From the NCBI GenBank assembly GCA_018262245.1, contig JAGTRV010000006.1, positions 1 to 64,000 on the forward strand: a stretch of DNA of 64,000 bases. The letters are read 5' to 3'. Positions within the stretch are counted from its first letter, which is position 1. Each line of letters starts with the position of its first letter. A model generated the notes under the pieces. That model was not told the origin of the DNA, ran no database searches, and saw nothing but the letters and a program-made list of their open reading frames with translations. Shown piece by piece: positions 34,402-43,675 of the stretch. The stretch comes from Pseudomonadota bacterium. Its GTDB lineage: Bacteria > Pseudomonadota > Gammaproteobacteria > Burkholderiales > Rhodocyclaceae. The position numbers and the translations under genes were made by a program.

Positions 34402-34417
34402 ATCAAGGAGCGTGCCA
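34402..34417 (-). promoter_or_regulatory. Sigma-54 (-24/-12) promoter of the phenol hydroxylase operon
   Basis: On the minus strand TGGCAC (34417-34412), a 5-nt spacer, then TTGAT (34406-34402), very close to the consensus TGGCACN5TTGCW. Transcription should start near 34391, 41 nt before dmpK. It is driven by DmpR bound upstream. The whole gap 34351-34787 (437 nt) holds this promoter, a DmpR-type site, inverted repeats and the dmpR promoter, but no gene. Confidence 0.88.
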
Positions 34418-34513
34418 CTTTGATAAGCATCTGTTTTTATTGAGATCACAAAAATACGACGCTTGTTTTGCTGCAGTGCATGATTACGATCCGATGAATT
34501 GATTTCGTTCTGG

Positions 34514-34529
34514 TTAATCAAATGATCAA
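34514..34529. promoter_or_regulatory. DmpR-type upstream activating sequence
   Basis: TTAATCAAATGATCAA is a near-palindrome differing at two positions from the TTGATCAATTGATCAA site I recall for DmpR/XylR-class activators. Its centre lies about 130 bp upstream of the predicted transcription start, the usual distance for enhancer sites of this class. A clear second site was not found; the neighbouring 34484-34499 is only weakly similar. Confidence 0.65.
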
Positions 34530-34560
34530 CTCCCGGGCGCAGCTACTGCATACGTACGGA

Positions 34561-34628
34561 GTGCAGTCCGGGCAGCCGGTGAACCACCCCGGGCATCAGC
34601 AAAAAGTGAACGTCGGCGGGGACTGCAC
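34561..34628. repeat. Spaced inverted repeat in the dmpK-dmpR intergenic region
   Basis: GTGCAGTCC (34561-34569) and GGACTGCAC (34620-34628) are perfect 9-bp inverted copies 50 bp apart; a third partial copy ACTGCA lies at 34545-34550. They flank the likely dmpR upstream region. No protein is known to me for this sequence. Confidence 0.45.
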
Positions 34629-34667
34629 GCACGAGCAATAACCCACAGAAAAGAGAAACCGTGGAAT

Positions 34668-34685
34668 AATCTCGAGAAAAAATAT
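34668..34685 (+). promoter_or_regulatory. Box before dmpR shared with the dmpB promoter
   Basis: AATCTCGAGAAAA at 34668-34680 plus ATAT at 34682-34685 matches the minus strand of 28564-28547 at 17 of 18 positions. It lies about 103 nt before the dmpR start. A common regulator of dmpR and meta operon 1/gntR is implied. Confidence 0.55.
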
Positions 34686-34787
34686 CATCTACCGGAGCAG
34701 ACCATTCCGCGGTAAACCGGCAGGCGTTAACACCAGAAATAGCCGGATTGCCCCCAGCGAAGGGGTTAGCGGTGACAGAGAGACAAG

Positions 34788-36464
34788 ATGACCACCATTC
34801 AGTACCCCGAGTCGAATGACCTGCGCAATCTGGTCAAGTTTTGCGAAAAGGATGGAACGATCTGGCTGGCCGAGAACCGCATGGTCCTCATGCATACCTC
34901 GGCACTCGGCGCCTTGCGCCGCGAACTGGTCGGCTCGGTTGGCAAGGAACACGCCCGCCGCCTGCTGACCCGCATGGGCTACGCCGCCGGTGTCTGCGAT
35001 GCCGAACTGGCCAAGCGCATCCGCGGCAACCTGTCGATGCAGGACGCCTTCTTCACCGGCCCGCAACTGCACATGCTCGAAGGCATCGTGCGCGTCACCC
35101 CGGTGCACATGAACCTCGATTTCGACAAGGGCACCTTCTCCGGCGAGTTCCTGTGGGAGAACTCCTGGGAGCAGGACATCCACCTGCGCGAACTGGGCCA
35201 GTCCGACGAGCCCGTCTGCTGGTCGCAGATCGGCTATGCCTCGGGCTACACCTCGGCCTTCATGGGGCGTTTCATCCTGTTCAAGGAAATTGAATGCGTG
35301 GCCTGCGGCCACAACAACTGCCGCATCGTCGGCAAGCCGCTGGAAGAATGGGAAGACGCCGAGCAGCACGCCAGCTATTTCGAATCCGATTCGATGCTCA
35401 ACCATCTGCTGGAACTGCGCCACCAGGTCGACTACCTGCGCACCACCATTTCGCAGCAGACCCAGACGCCCCAGCTGGTGGGCAATTCCAAGGGCTTCCA
35501 GCATGCCTATGACCTCGTCACCCGCGCCTCGGGTACCCAGGTCACCGTGCTGCTGCTCGGTGAAACCGGCGTCGGCAAGGAACGCTTCGCCCGCACACTT
35601 CACCAAATGAGCAACCGCAAGCAGGGGCCGTTCGTCGCGGTCAATTGCGCGGCCATGCCCAATGACCTGATCGAATCCGAATTGTTCGGCGTCGAGAAAG
35701 GCGCTTTCACCGGCGCCCATACCTCGCGCATGGGCAAGTTCGAGCGGGCGGACGGTGGCACCCTGTTCCTCGACGAGATCGGCGAACTGCCGCTCGCCGC
35801 CCAGGCCAAGCTGCTGCGCGTGCTGCAGGAAGGCGAGATCGAACGCCTGGGCGACGACCGGGTACGCAAACTGAACATCCGCCTCGTCGCTGCCACCAAC
35901 GTCGACCTGCAGGCCGCCGTCAAGGCCGGGCGTTTCCGCTCCGATCTCTTTTACCGGCTGAGTGTCTATCCGATCCAGATCCCGCCGCTGCGTGAACGTA
36001 TCGCCGACATCCCGCTGCTGATCGAAGCCATGCTCGCCCGCTTCAGCACGCTCTATGAAAAGAAGCTGCTCGGCGTCAGCGACAAGGCGATGCAGGCCAT
36101 CAAGCGCTATCAGTGGCCGGGCAATGTGCGCGAACTGGAAAACATGATCGAGCGCGGCATGATCCTCGCCCCCAACGGCGGCTGGATCGAACAGGAACAC
36201 CTGTTCGCCAATGTCGCCGAAAGCGATTTCAGCGAAGCGCAGATCACCCAGACCGGCAGTCTGGAGCGAAAACAGGAACCCGGTGCCCCGGATAGCCTGA
36301 TCGAAGCCATTTTCAGCAGCGGCATTGGTTTCGAGGAACTGGGAAACCAGCTGATCAACGAGGCCGTCAAACGCGCTGACGGCAACCTGGCCGGCGCGGC
36401 CCGAACGCTAGGCATCACCCGGCCGCAACTGCAATATCGCCTGAAAAAGAAGGATGGCGTCTGA
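34788..36464 (+). CDS. dmpR: Sigma-54-dependent phenol-responsive activator
   Basis: 558 residues, the architecture of DmpR/MopR/XylR: an N-terminal aromatic sensor domain (1-160), a V4R region ending with the Cys pattern [10 protein letters not shown], a linker (210-235), an AAA+ domain (235-470) with Walker A GETGVGKE, the sigma-54 contact loop GAFTGA and FLDEIGELP, and a C-terminal Fis-type helix-turn-helix ([20 protein letters not shown]). Phenol binding relieves repression by the sensor domain and allows ATP-driven activation of the -24/-12 promoter before dmpK. It is divergent from dmpK, as in known phenol loci. Confidence 0.95.
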   Translation: MTTIQYPESNDLRNLVKFCEKDGTIWLAENRMVLMHTSALGALRRELVGSVGKEHARRLLTRMGYAAGVCDAELAKRIRGNLSMQDAFFTGPQLHMLEGIVRVTPVHMNLDFDKGTFSGEFLWENSWEQDIHLRELGQSDEPVCWSQIGYASGYTSAFMGRFILFKEIECVACGHNNCRIVGKPLEEWEDAEQHASYFESDSMLNHLLELRHQVDYLRTTISQQTQTPQLVGNSKGFQHAYDLVTRASGTQVTVLLLGETGVGKERFARTLHQMSNRKQGPFVAVNCAAMPNDLIESELFGVEKGAFTGAHTSRMGKFERADGGTLFLDEIGELPLAAQAKLLRVLQEGEIERLGDDRVRKLNIRLVAATNVDLQAAVKAGRFRSDLFYRLSVYPIQIPPLRERIADIPLLIEAMLARFSTLYEKKLLGVSDKAMQAIKRYQWPGNVRELENMIERGMILAPNGGWIEQEHLFANVAESDFSEAQITQTGSLERKQEPGAPDSLIEAIFSSGIGFEELGNQLINEAVKRADGNLAGAARTLGITRPQLQYRLKKKDGV

Positions 36465-36477
36465 CGGAGCGGCAGAC

Positions 36478-37380
36478 ATGGAATTCAGGCAACTCAAATA
36501 CTTCATCGCCGTCGCCGAGGAACTCAACATCGGTCGCGCCGCGACCCGCCTGCACATTTCGCAGCCGCCGCTGACCCGGCAAATCCAGCAGCTCGAGGAA
36601 GAATTCGGCACCCAGCTTTTCCTGCGCACGGCGCGCGGCGTCGAACTGACCCAGGCCGGCGAAATGCTGCTGCGCGATGCCCGCAACATCCGCGACCTGA
36701 TGCAGCAGGCGCTCGAGCGCGTCCGCGAGGCCGGCCAGGGCAAGCGCGGCAAGATGGACATTGGCATTTTCGGCTCGGGCATCCTCGACGTCATTCCAAA
36801 AGTCCTGCACGCCTTCCGCGCCAGCCACCCGGACGTGCAGATCGCCCTGCACCAGATGAGCAAGAAAGAGCAGATCGAAGCCCTGCGCCAGCACCGCATC
36901 ATGGCCGGCTTCAACCGCATGCTGGCGCCCTTGCCCGACATTTCGTCGGAGCCGGTCATGCTCGAAAGCATCGTGGTTGCCGTCAACGAAAAGCATCCCC
37001 TGGCGGCCAAGGCGGCCATCCTGCTCAAGGAACTGGCCGGCCAGCCGCTGATCCTCTTCCCCAGCGGCGCGCGCCCCAGCTTCATCGACAAGGTGTGGTC
37101 GCTGTGTGCCAACGAAGGCTTCGAACCCAACGTCGCCCAGGAAGTCGGCGATGCCCCGACCAGTGTCGCCCTGGTCGCCGCCGGCTTCGGCCTCAGCCTG
37201 GTTCCCGAAGCCGCCACCAGCCTGAGCGTTCCCGGCGTCGTCTACCGCCGCCTGGCCAACGCCCCGGAGGCCGTCGTCGATCTCAGCTGCATCTACCGCA
37301 CGGATGAAACTTCACCGATTTTGCGTGCGTTTTTGCAGACGATACGGGAGTTCAGGGCGAAGAACGAGGGGCGGCACTGA
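36478..37380 (+). CDS. LysR family transcriptional regulator
   Basis: 300 residues from the ATG at 36478. The helix-turn-helix is FIAVAEELNIGRAATRLHISQPPLTRQIQQLEE, as in CatM/BenM-like members of the family, and the remainder is a periplasmic-binding-like effector domain starting with KMDIGIFGSG. It lies 13 nt after dmpR on the same strand, so the two are probably co-transcribed. It may adjust the phenol or catechol genes in response to a pathway intermediate; a second aromatic regulator of this type occurs in other phenol loci. Target and effector unproven. Confidence 0.9.
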   Translation: MEFRQLKYFIAVAEELNIGRAATRLHISQPPLTRQIQQLEEEFGTQLFLRTARGVELTQAGEMLLRDARNIRDLMQQALERVREAGQGKRGKMDIGIFGSGILDVIPKVLHAFRASHPDVQIALHQMSKKEQIEALRQHRIMAGFNRMLAPLPDISSEPVMLESIVVAVNEKHPLAAKAAILLKELAGQPLILFPSGARPSFIDKVWSLCANEGFEPNVAQEVGDAPTSVALVAAGFGLSLVPEAATSLSVPGVVYRRLANAPEAVVDLSCIYRTDETSPILRAFLQTIREFRAKNEGRH

Positions 37381-37385
37381 GCAAT

Positions 37386-37528
37386 GTGACCGAAAGCGGT
37401 GTTTGTTGAGCCCCTGATCAACCATCACAGGAATTCATAACGCGCGGCCAACCGGGGTCAGCAATCGGTTAGATCCTGCTCCCCACGGCAAGCGTGCCAA
37501 ACGATGTTTGGCCTGTCGCTTCGGTCAC
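37386..37528. repeat. Spaced inverted repeat between the LysR and kinase genes
   Basis: GTGACCGAA (37386-37394) and TTCGGTCAC (37520-37528) are inverted copies, extended to 12 bp if one bulged base is allowed, and flank about 125 bp. Inside is a tight hairpin GCCAAAC-GAT-GTTTGGC (37496-37512). No gene fits between; possibly the kinase promoter region or a small repeat relic. Confidence 0.3.
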
Positions 37529-37565
37529 CAGTATTTCCACAAATACAGTTGTTACAATCCAAGGC

Positions 37566-39737
37566 ATGACCTGGCCAAAAACAGCAAAGCCCTCTGATGC
37601 TTCCCCAATCGACCCGGCCAGGGTATCGCTTAAAATCGTCAGTATTTATGCGCTCGTCGCCAGTCTCTGGATATTGGCCACCGACAGAATCGTTGCCTGG
37701 CAATTCAACGATGTGACACAGCTCACTCTGGCAAGCATCGTGAAGGGGCTGTTGTTCATTGCATTAACGTCGATACTTCTTCAAAGCCTGATTCGTTCGC
37801 TACTCGAGAAAGCTCAGAGCGCAACTTCACGAGAACGACAGATTTCCCATGAGCAGCAAGTCATCCTTGATAGCGCTCTGGTCGGAATCGTCAAGGTGAG
37901 ACAGCGAACCTTTCTCTGGGTCAATCACACCTTCGAGAAGATTACCGGCTATGAGGCCGACGAACTGCTCGGAATGCCAACGTCGCAGCTCTATTTTGAC
38001 CAGGACGAATACCAGGCGATTGCTGCCAAAGCGGGCCCAGCGATGCTTGATCAGGGCAGTTTTCGTGGCGAGTGCCGATTGTTACGCAAGAACGGCGAGG
38101 TTATCTGGGTTGAGTTTTCAAGTGCATTTCTCGACGTACAAACCGGTGATTCGATCGGCACCTTTTCTGACATTACCGAGCGCAAGCAAAAAGAGACGGA
38201 ACTTCTTGAAAAAAAGCGCCAACTGGCACTTGTAATTGCCGGTTCTGATCAAGGTTTCTGGGATTGGCAACTGGACTCCAATACCTTTACGGTCAGCCCG
38301 CGATTTGAAACGATGCTCGGCTATGAGCCAGGCGAGATGACATTGGCGCCCGAACAATGGGGCAAATATGTCAACGAGGAAGACCTGATCAAGGCACATG
38401 CATCAGTACAAAGCCACTTGGCGGGAAAGTCCAAAAACCACGAAGTCCCGTTGAGAATGGCCGGCACCCATACGGACATCACAGAGCGCAAACGCCTGGA
38501 ATCCGAAGTCAGCGCCTACAGTGATCACCTTGAGCATCTGGTCGATAGCCGGACCCAGGAATTGGCAAAGGCCAAGGCTGTCGCTGAGGCAGGCAGTCGA
38601 GCCAAGAGTATCTTCCTGGCCAATATGAGCCACGAACTGCGCACGCCGATGAACGCGATCATCGGAATGACAGGCATAGTGCTGCGCCAGGCCCAAAATC
38701 CGAAAATCAAGGATCAGATGGGCAAAATTGATCGAGCCGCCAAGCATTTGCTCAGCGTTATCAATGACGTTCTGGATCTTTCGAAGATTGAGGCTGAACG
38801 TCTAAGCCTGGAGCAAAACGACTTGTTGCTCGGTGACGTGATGGCGAGCCTTTTGAGCCTTGTAGAGCACAGCGCCATCGAGAAAGGCGTGCAATTACAG
38901 ATAGAACTGCCGCCAGCGCTGAGCAAACTCCCCCTGCAGGGGGATGCCATGCGCCTGAACCAGATCCTGCTCAACCTGACGGGAAATGCGCTCAAGTTCA
39001 CCGAAAAGGGAAGTATCACGCTGCGCGTGATGCCAATAGAAGAAAACTCAAGCGATGTTTTACTACGCTTCGAAGTTCAGGACACGGGCATTGGCATTTC
39101 TGCGGAGGACCTGAAACGACTCTTCACCGCCTTTGAACAAGCCGACAGTTCAAAGACCCGAAAATATGGTGGCACGGGATTGGGGTTGGCGATCAGCAAG
39201 CAACTTGCATTACTGATGGGCGGAGACATTGGCGTTGAGAGTTTGCCTGAGGCAGGAAGCACCTTCTGGTTCACCGCCCGCTTCGGCAAGTCAAAAAACT
39301 CACCCGGACCAAGCCCCTTATTAACGGGCGACTCCCCTGAAACCAGAATCAAGACCCAGTTTGCTGGAGCCAGGATTTTGCTGGCCGAAGATGAGCCCAT
39401 AAATCAGGAGGTTTCACGGGAGTTGTTGGAGGAGGCAGGACTTCAGGTCGATATTGCTGTGGATGGTGAAGAAGCACTCTTGATGGTCAAGCATGAGTCC
39501 TACGACCTGATTTTGATGGACATCCAGATGCCAAAACTGAACGGCATAGATGCCACACGCGCTATTCGAACCTTGCCAGGTCGTAAAGAGGTACCCATAT
39601 TGGCCATGACCGCGAATGCTTTCGATGAGGATCGGCAGGCGTGTATTGAGGCGGGAATGAACGATCACATCGGTAAGCCAGTTGATCCAAATGTACTGTT
39701 CGAAACCTTGCTCAAATGGTTGGTGAAAACCAGATAG
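37566..39737 (+). CDS. Hybrid sensor histidine kinase with two PAS domains
   Basis: 723 residues from the ATG at 37566; a GTG at 37494 would add 24 residues. Two membrane helices near residues 22-40 and 52-74 enclose a short periplasmic loop. Then come PAS (about 95-205, ending SDITERK), a second PAS (about 205-320, ending TDITERK), a HisKA domain with NMSHELRTPMNAIIG, an ATPase domain with LNLTGNALKFTEKG and TGLGLAISKQLA, and a C-terminal receiver domain (LLAEDEPINQ; phospho-Asp in ILMDIQMPKLNG). No HPt or output domain is present, so phosphoryl transfer goes to a partner encoded elsewhere. Signal unknown. Codon use here is less GC-rich than in the flanking dmp and nos genes. Confidence 0.9.
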   Translation: MTWPKTAKPSDASPIDPARVSLKIVSIYALVASLWILATDRIVAWQFNDVTQLTLASIVKGLLFIALTSILLQSLIRSLLEKAQSATSRERQISHEQQVILDSALVGIVKVRQRTFLWVNHTFEKITGYEADELLGMPTSQLYFDQDEYQAIAAKAGPAMLDQGSFRGECRLLRKNGEVIWVEFSSAFLDVQTGDSIGTFSDITERKQKETELLEKKRQLALVIAGSDQGFWDWQLDSNTFTVSPRFETMLGYEPGEMTLAPEQWGKYVNEEDLIKAHASVQSHLAGKSKNHEVPLRMAGTHTDITERKRLESEVSAYSDHLEHLVDSRTQELAKAKAVAEAGSRAKSIFLANMSHELRTPMNAIIGMTGIVLRQAQNPKIKDQMGKIDRAAKHLLSVINDVLDLSKIEAERLSLEQNDLLLGDVMASLLSLVEHSAIEKGVQLQIELPPALSKLPLQGDAMRLNQILLNLTGNALKFTEKGSITLRVMPIEENSSDVLLRFEVQDTGIGISAEDLKRLFTAFEQADSSKTRKYGGTGLGLAISKQLALLMGGDIGVESLPEAGSTFWFTARFGKSKNSPGPSPLLTGDSPETRIKTQFAGARILLAEDEPINQEVSRELLEEAGLQVDIAVDGEEALLMVKHESYDLILMDIQMPKLNGIDATRAIRTLPGRKEVPILAMTANAFDEDRQACIEAGMNDHIGKPVDPNVLFETLLKWLVKTR

Positions 39738-39761
39738 CGCTTTTGCTGGCCAGTGGCGGCG

Positions 39762-39782
39762 GCTGATCGGCCTGCGATCAGC
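39762..39782. terminator. Hairpin between convergent genes
   Basis: GCTGATC (39762-39768) and GATCAGC (39776-39782) with a 7-nt loop, 24 nt past the kinase stop and before the convergent stop at 39878. There is no T-run, so it is only a candidate terminator. The rest of 39738-39877 shows nothing else. Confidence 0.45.
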
Positions 39783-39877
39783 GAACCACCAGCCAGGGAC
39801 GCCCCTCTGCATCGCCTTCGGTCACCTGAGCATTTTGGCGGCATGAGCTCAGAAGGCTGGCAGCGGCTGATGATCAG

Positions 39878-42085
39878 TCAACCGTATCGGTGGATCAGCC
39901 AGGCCTCGAGTTCTGCCGTCGGCAACGGGCGAGCAAACAGAAATCCCTGCAACACGTCGCAGCCAATATCCGCCAGGAACTGCTGCTGCGCTTCGGTTTC
40001 GACGCCTTCGGCAACGACCGACAAGCCGAGCCGACGGGCCAGGGTGACCACAGCGCTGGCCACCGCTGCGTCGCTTTCCGATTCCGGCAGGTGCCGGACA
40101 AAACTGCGGTCCAGTTTGAGGACATTGAGCGGCAGGGTACGCAGCATGGCGAGTGACGAATGGCCAGTGCCGAAATCGTCCATGGCGACCTGGATGCCCC
40201 GGTCGCGCAGGCGTTGCAGGACTTCTACGGCGCCTTCCGGGTGGGCCATCGCGGCAGACTCGGTAATCTCCAGTTCGATCCACTCGTTGGCAGCGCCAGC
40301 CGCGCTCATAATGCGCTCCAGGCGGTCGGCCAGGTCCGTGGCGTGAAACTGGCGGGGCGACAGGTTGACCGCCATGCGCGGTACCGCGATGCCTTGCTGG
40401 CGCCACGCGACGATCTGGCGCGCCGCTTCGGCCAACGCCCATTCACCGAGTTCGGTGATGATGCCGGCCTCTTCGGCCAGCGGGATGAATTCGACCGGCG
40501 AAACCAGCCCGCGTTCCGGATGGCGCCAGCGCAGCAGCGCTTCGACGCCGGCCAGACGGCCGTCAGCGGAGCGGATCTGCGGCTGGTAAAAAAGTTCGAG
40601 CTGATGGCGAGCCACGGCGCGGCGTAAATCGCTTTCCAGCGCCAGGCGCTGGCTGGCCCGCCGGTTCATCGCTTCGTCGTAGAAGCGGAAGGTATTGCGC
40701 CCGGCTGCCTTGGCGGCATACATCGCCGCATCGGCATTGCGCAGCAGGCTTTCGATATCGTTGCCATCGTCGGGATAGAGCGCCAGCCCAAGACTGGCGG
40801 CAACGTCGATATCGCGGCCACCGGCATGCACCGGCGGCGCCAGTGCGGCGAGGATTCGGCCGGCGATGCCGCCAGCCGCCTCGGCGTTACCCATCCCTTC
40901 GAGCAGCATCACGAACTCGTCGCCGGCTAGCCGGGCCAGGGTGTCGGCGCCGCGGCAGACCGCCCCCAGGCGCTTGGCGACTTCGATCAGGACGGCATCG
41001 CCGGCGGCATGGCCGAGGCTGTCGTTGACCAGCTTGAAACGGTCCAGGTCAATGAAACAGATGGCGAAGCCGTTGCCGCGGTCAGCCCGGGCCAGGGCCT
41101 GGTGCAGCCGGTCGTCGAACAGGCTGCGATTGGGCAGGTTGGTCAATGAGTCGTGGTTGGCCAGGAAGGCAAGCTGGCCCTCGGCCTCCTTTCTGGCAGT
41201 GACATCATTGAGGACGCCGACGTAATGCGAAACGCTGTTCGCATCGCCGCGCACCGGCGACAGGAACAGTTCGATCCACTGCTGCGAACCGTCGCCGCGC
41301 TGGCGCGACAGGGTCGTGTAGCCGTCACGGCCTTCGGCAATGGCGCTGCGGATGACCGCGAAGCCGTCGTCGTCCCCGGTGCACAGGCAGGGCTGGCCGA
41401 GCACCTTGTCGCGTGGCGTGCCGAGGATCTGCGAGAAGGCGGCGTTGATGTAGATCAGCCGGCAGTCGTCGGGAGCGGCGGCGGCAATGAAGATGCCGTT
41501 GACGCTGGATTCGATGGCCCGGTCGCGCAGGGCGATGGCGCGTTTGTCGGCGTGGATGTAGGTGTCGAGAGTCAGCCCGAGATCGAGCATGACGACCTTG
41601 AGCAGCGCATCGAAAGTCGGGACGAAAGTGGCGAACTCCTCGCCACTGGCCGCCCAGGTCGCCTGCAGCATGTCGGAAAGATACCTGCGGAAGGCACCGA
41701 CATACCATTTGGGGGTCAGGCCGATGCGGGCATGGGTCATGCCGACGCGTAAACGGCCGTCGACGTAGGCATCGCCGTAATCGCCATCGGTCAGGCTGGC
41801 AAAGTATCGGCCATGGGCAGCCTTCAGCCGGGCAACGGTGGCCTCGTCGGGAAGCAGGGCAGCCAGTTCCGGCAGCTGGCGCAGGTATTCGTAGAAGCCG
41901 TCGGCAAAACCGTTATGGGCCGCCGCCAGCTTGCCGCGGATGCTGCGCAAGCGTTCGGCATCGGCGTCGGTCAGCTCCAGAAAGGCCTTGCGCGCCTCGA
42001 TCTCGGCAGCATCGATACCCATTTCGGCGGCAATGTCGTCCACTGCACTGGCCATCAGCGTTTGCGTTTCCTGTCGGCAATTCAT
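39878..42085 (-). CDS. Globin-coupled PAS-GGDEF-EAL protein (cyclic-di-GMP turnover)
   Basis: 735 residues. The N-terminal 160 residues are a sensor globin with a probable proximal His118 ([21 protein letters not shown]) and a distal-side Tyr in GFYEYL. A PAS domain (about 185-300) follows, then GGDEF with LAGDEF in place of GGDEF (one Gly changed to Ala; DLDRFK intact) and a complete EAL domain ([36 protein letters not shown]). Haem would sense O2 or NO and control cyclic-di-GMP synthesis or breakdown. The gene begins inside the last codons of the CZB chemoreceptor gene (ATGA overlap), linking gas sensing to chemotaxis next to the nos operon. Confidence 0.9.
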   Translation of the reverse strand: MNCRQETQTLMASAVDDIAAEMGIDAAEIEARKAFLELTDADAERLRSIRGKLAAAHNGFADGFYEYLRQLPELAALLPDEATVARLKAAHGRYFASLTDGDYGDAYVDGRLRVGMTHARIGLTPKWYVGAFRRYLSDMLQATWAASGEEFATFVPTFDALLKVVMLDLGLTLDTYIHADKRAIALRDRAIESSVNGIFIAAAAPDDCRLIYINAAFSQILGTPRDKVLGQPCLCTGDDDGFAVIRSAIAEGRDGYTTLSRQRGDGSQQWIELFLSPVRGDANSVSHYVGVLNDVTARKEAEGQLAFLANHDSLTNLPNRSLFDDRLHQALARADRGNGFAICFIDLDRFKLVNDSLGHAAGDAVLIEVAKRLGAVCRGADTLARLAGDEFVMLLEGMGNAEAAGGIAGRILAALAPPVHAGGRDIDVAASLGLALYPDDGNDIESLLRNADAAMYAAKAAGRNTFRFYDEAMNRRASQRLALESDLRRAVARHQLELFYQPQIRSADGRLAGVEALLRWRHPERGLVSPVEFIPLAEEAGIITELGEWALAEAARQIVAWRQQGIAVPRMAVNLSPRQFHATDLADRLERIMSAAGAANEWIELEITESAAMAHPEGAVEVLQRLRDRGIQVAMDDFGTGHSSLAMLRTLPLNVLKLDRSFVRHLPESESDAAVASAVVTLARRLGLSVVAEGVETEAQQQFLADIGCDVLQGFLFARPLPTAELEAWLIHRYG

Positions 42086-43194
42086 GGCGCGACCACACGC
42101 CCCGGGCCTTGGGCCAGGATGCGCTCCATGCCGGCCATGACCGTCAGGTTGGCTTCTTCCATTCGGGTCAGGGCGGCAAGGGCACCGGTAAAGTCGCCGC
42201 TGCGGTAGCGCTCGACGGCCTGTCGGGCCTGGTCATGCACTGCCTTGTGCGGCGCTTCCATTTCGCGGTAGCCGGGCAGGCGTGAAAACTCGGCCCGGCC
42301 TTCGCCCTCGTAATACCATTGGCCAAGACGGCATTCGGTTTCGTCCGGCAGATCGGCCGGCTTCAGATCGGACAAGCCGAGCATCACCTTGTACACCTCG
42401 AGCTTCAGGGTCAGCTCCTCGATATTGGCCAGTTCGGCGTTGGCCAGCCGCGACGACGAAGCGATGCTGTCCTGCATGTGCTGGGACAGGCCGAGCAGGC
42501 GCTGCATGCTGCGCATGGCCGATTCGCTTTCGGCGCTCTGGCTGGCGGCACTACCCGCCCCGATGTCCATGATCGCCTTGGCCTGGCCGGTTTCCTGCTG
42601 GATGCCGGCAACCAGCCCACCGATTTCCGTGGTTGCCTTGGCGGTTCGCTCGGCCAGTTTGCGCACTTCGTCGGCGACCACGGCAAAACCGCGTCCCGCT
42701 TCGCCGGCCCGCGCCGCCTCGATGGCGGCGTTCAGTGCCAGCAGGTTGGTCTGTTCGGCAATTTCCTTGATCAGCTGGACGATGCCGCCGATTTCTCCGG
42801 CCCGCTTTGAAAGGTCTTCAACACTGTCGCCGGCGGCGCTGATGCGCTCGAACATGGCATGCAGGTTGGTGGCGATTTTCTCGAAGGCCGAGCGATTGGA
42901 GTCGGACTCGGTGGCCGCCGTCAGCGCCTTGGCGGAATCCTCGTTCAACTGGCTGGACAGCCCGGAAAACGACAGGCGGATGCCGGCGAGGGATTCGCCG
43001 AAGCGGGGAATGTTGCCGAGCACGCCATCGAGCAGCGCCTGGCGTTTGCGCAGTTCATGCTGCTCATTCTCCGACTGGGCGAGGCGGGCCTGGGTGTCCG
43101 CCAGTTCCGCCTGCAGCGCCGCCGAACGTGCCTGCAGGGCGGCATTGTCGGCCTGCGCCGCGGCCAGCTGGCGTTTGGTTTGGCTTCCGAACAT
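42082..43194 (-). CDS. Soluble chemoreceptor with C-terminal CZB-type domain
   Basis: 370 residues with no membrane segment, so cytoplasmic. A coiled-coil N-terminus (10-50) precedes a methyl-accepting signalling domain with the invariant hairpin [21 protein letters not shown]. The C-terminal 120 residues resemble the zinc-binding CZB domain: [12 protein letters not shown] with two later His ([10 protein letters not shown]). The first Zn-ligand His of the usual KLDH segment is replaced (KLEVYK), so metal binding may be altered. Translationally coupled to the globin GGDEF-EAL gene downstream. Likely a redox or metal input to chemotaxis. Confidence 0.88.
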   Translation of the reverse strand: MFGSQTKRQLAAAQADNAALQARSAALQAELADTQARLAQSENEQHELRKRQALLDGVLGNIPRFGESLAGIRLSFSGLSSQLNEDSAKALTAATESDSNRSAFEKIATNLHAMFERISAAGDSVEDLSKRAGEIGGIVQLIKEIAEQTNLLALNAAIEAARAGEAGRGFAVVADEVRKLAERTAKATTEIGGLVAGIQQETGQAKAIMDIGAGSAASQSAESESAMRSMQRLLGLSQHMQDSIASSSRLANAELANIEELTLKLEVYKVMLGLSDLKPADLPDETECRLGQWYYEGEGRAEFSRLPGYREMEAPHKAVHDQARQAVERYRSGDFTGALAALTRMEEANLTVMAGMERILAQGPGRVVAP

Positions 43195-43222
43195 GGGCTT
43201 GTCCTTTTCTCTGGAGGGTCAA

Positions 43223-43235
43223 TAGTTGAGTAATT
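43223..43235 (-). promoter_or_regulatory. 13-bp motif shared with the nos-linked kinase promoter
   Basis: CAATAGTTGAGTA (plus strand) lies 29-41 nt before the CZB chemoreceptor start and occurs exactly again at 53528-53540 before the NarX-like kinase. In both cases it is followed by an A/T-rich stretch and GTAT. Candidate binding site for a shared regulator. Confidence 0.45.
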
Positions 43236-43280
43236 TACTTGGGTATTTACACGGCGCCCATGACAAGAATCAAATTATAC

Positions 43281-43592
43281 TTATTTCAGCGACAGCACCC
43301 AGGCGGCCAGACGCTTGGCTTCGTCTTCGGTCACATTGTTCGGCGGCATGGGGATTTCGCCCCAGGAGCCCTTGCCACCAGCCTTGATCTTGGCGGCCAG
43401 CCTGGCCGGGGCAGCCTTGTCGTCCTTGTACTTGGCGGCGACTTCCTTGTAACCAGGGCCGACCAGCTTCTTGTCGACCGTATGGCAAGACAGGCAGTTC
43501 TTGGATTTGGCCAGCGGCAGTTCGTCGGCGGCATGGGCTTGGCCAAGCGTCACCAGGGCGGCGGCAATCAGGGCGGCATTGAGGATTTTCAT
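43281..43592 (-). CDS. Small class I cytochrome c (c551/c8-like)
   Basis: 103 residues from the ATG at 43592. Signal peptide (LNAALIAAALVTLGQAHA) then a mature domain of about 80 residues with one CLSCH haem site and the axial Met in GEIPMPPN, as in cytochrome c551. It should be a soluble periplasmic electron carrier. As the last gene of the nos run, 83 nt after nosL, it is a good candidate electron donor to nitrous oxide reductase. Confidence 0.9.
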   Translation of the reverse strand: MKILNAALIAAALVTLGQAHAADELPLAKSKNCLSCHTVDKKLVGPGYKEVAAKYKDDKAAPARLAAKIKAGGKGSWGEIPMPPNNVTEDEAKRLAAWVLSLK

Positions 43593-43675
43593 GGTGCACT
43601 CCGTTTCGTTACGTTGAGGGAAAAATGGATCGAGCCAGGCTCGGGGTTGCGGGTCCTGTCTTTGTCGACAGTGAC

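Noticed and set aside
34689-36200. Minus-strand frame of 503 codons opposite dmpR
   Set aside because: Antisense shadow; dmpR has every domain of its family and a normal start.
37494-37566. GTG start at 37494 for the hybrid kinase
   Set aside because: The added 24 residues lie over an inverted repeat and have no family support; the ATG at 37566 puts the first membrane helix at a usual distance from the N-terminus.
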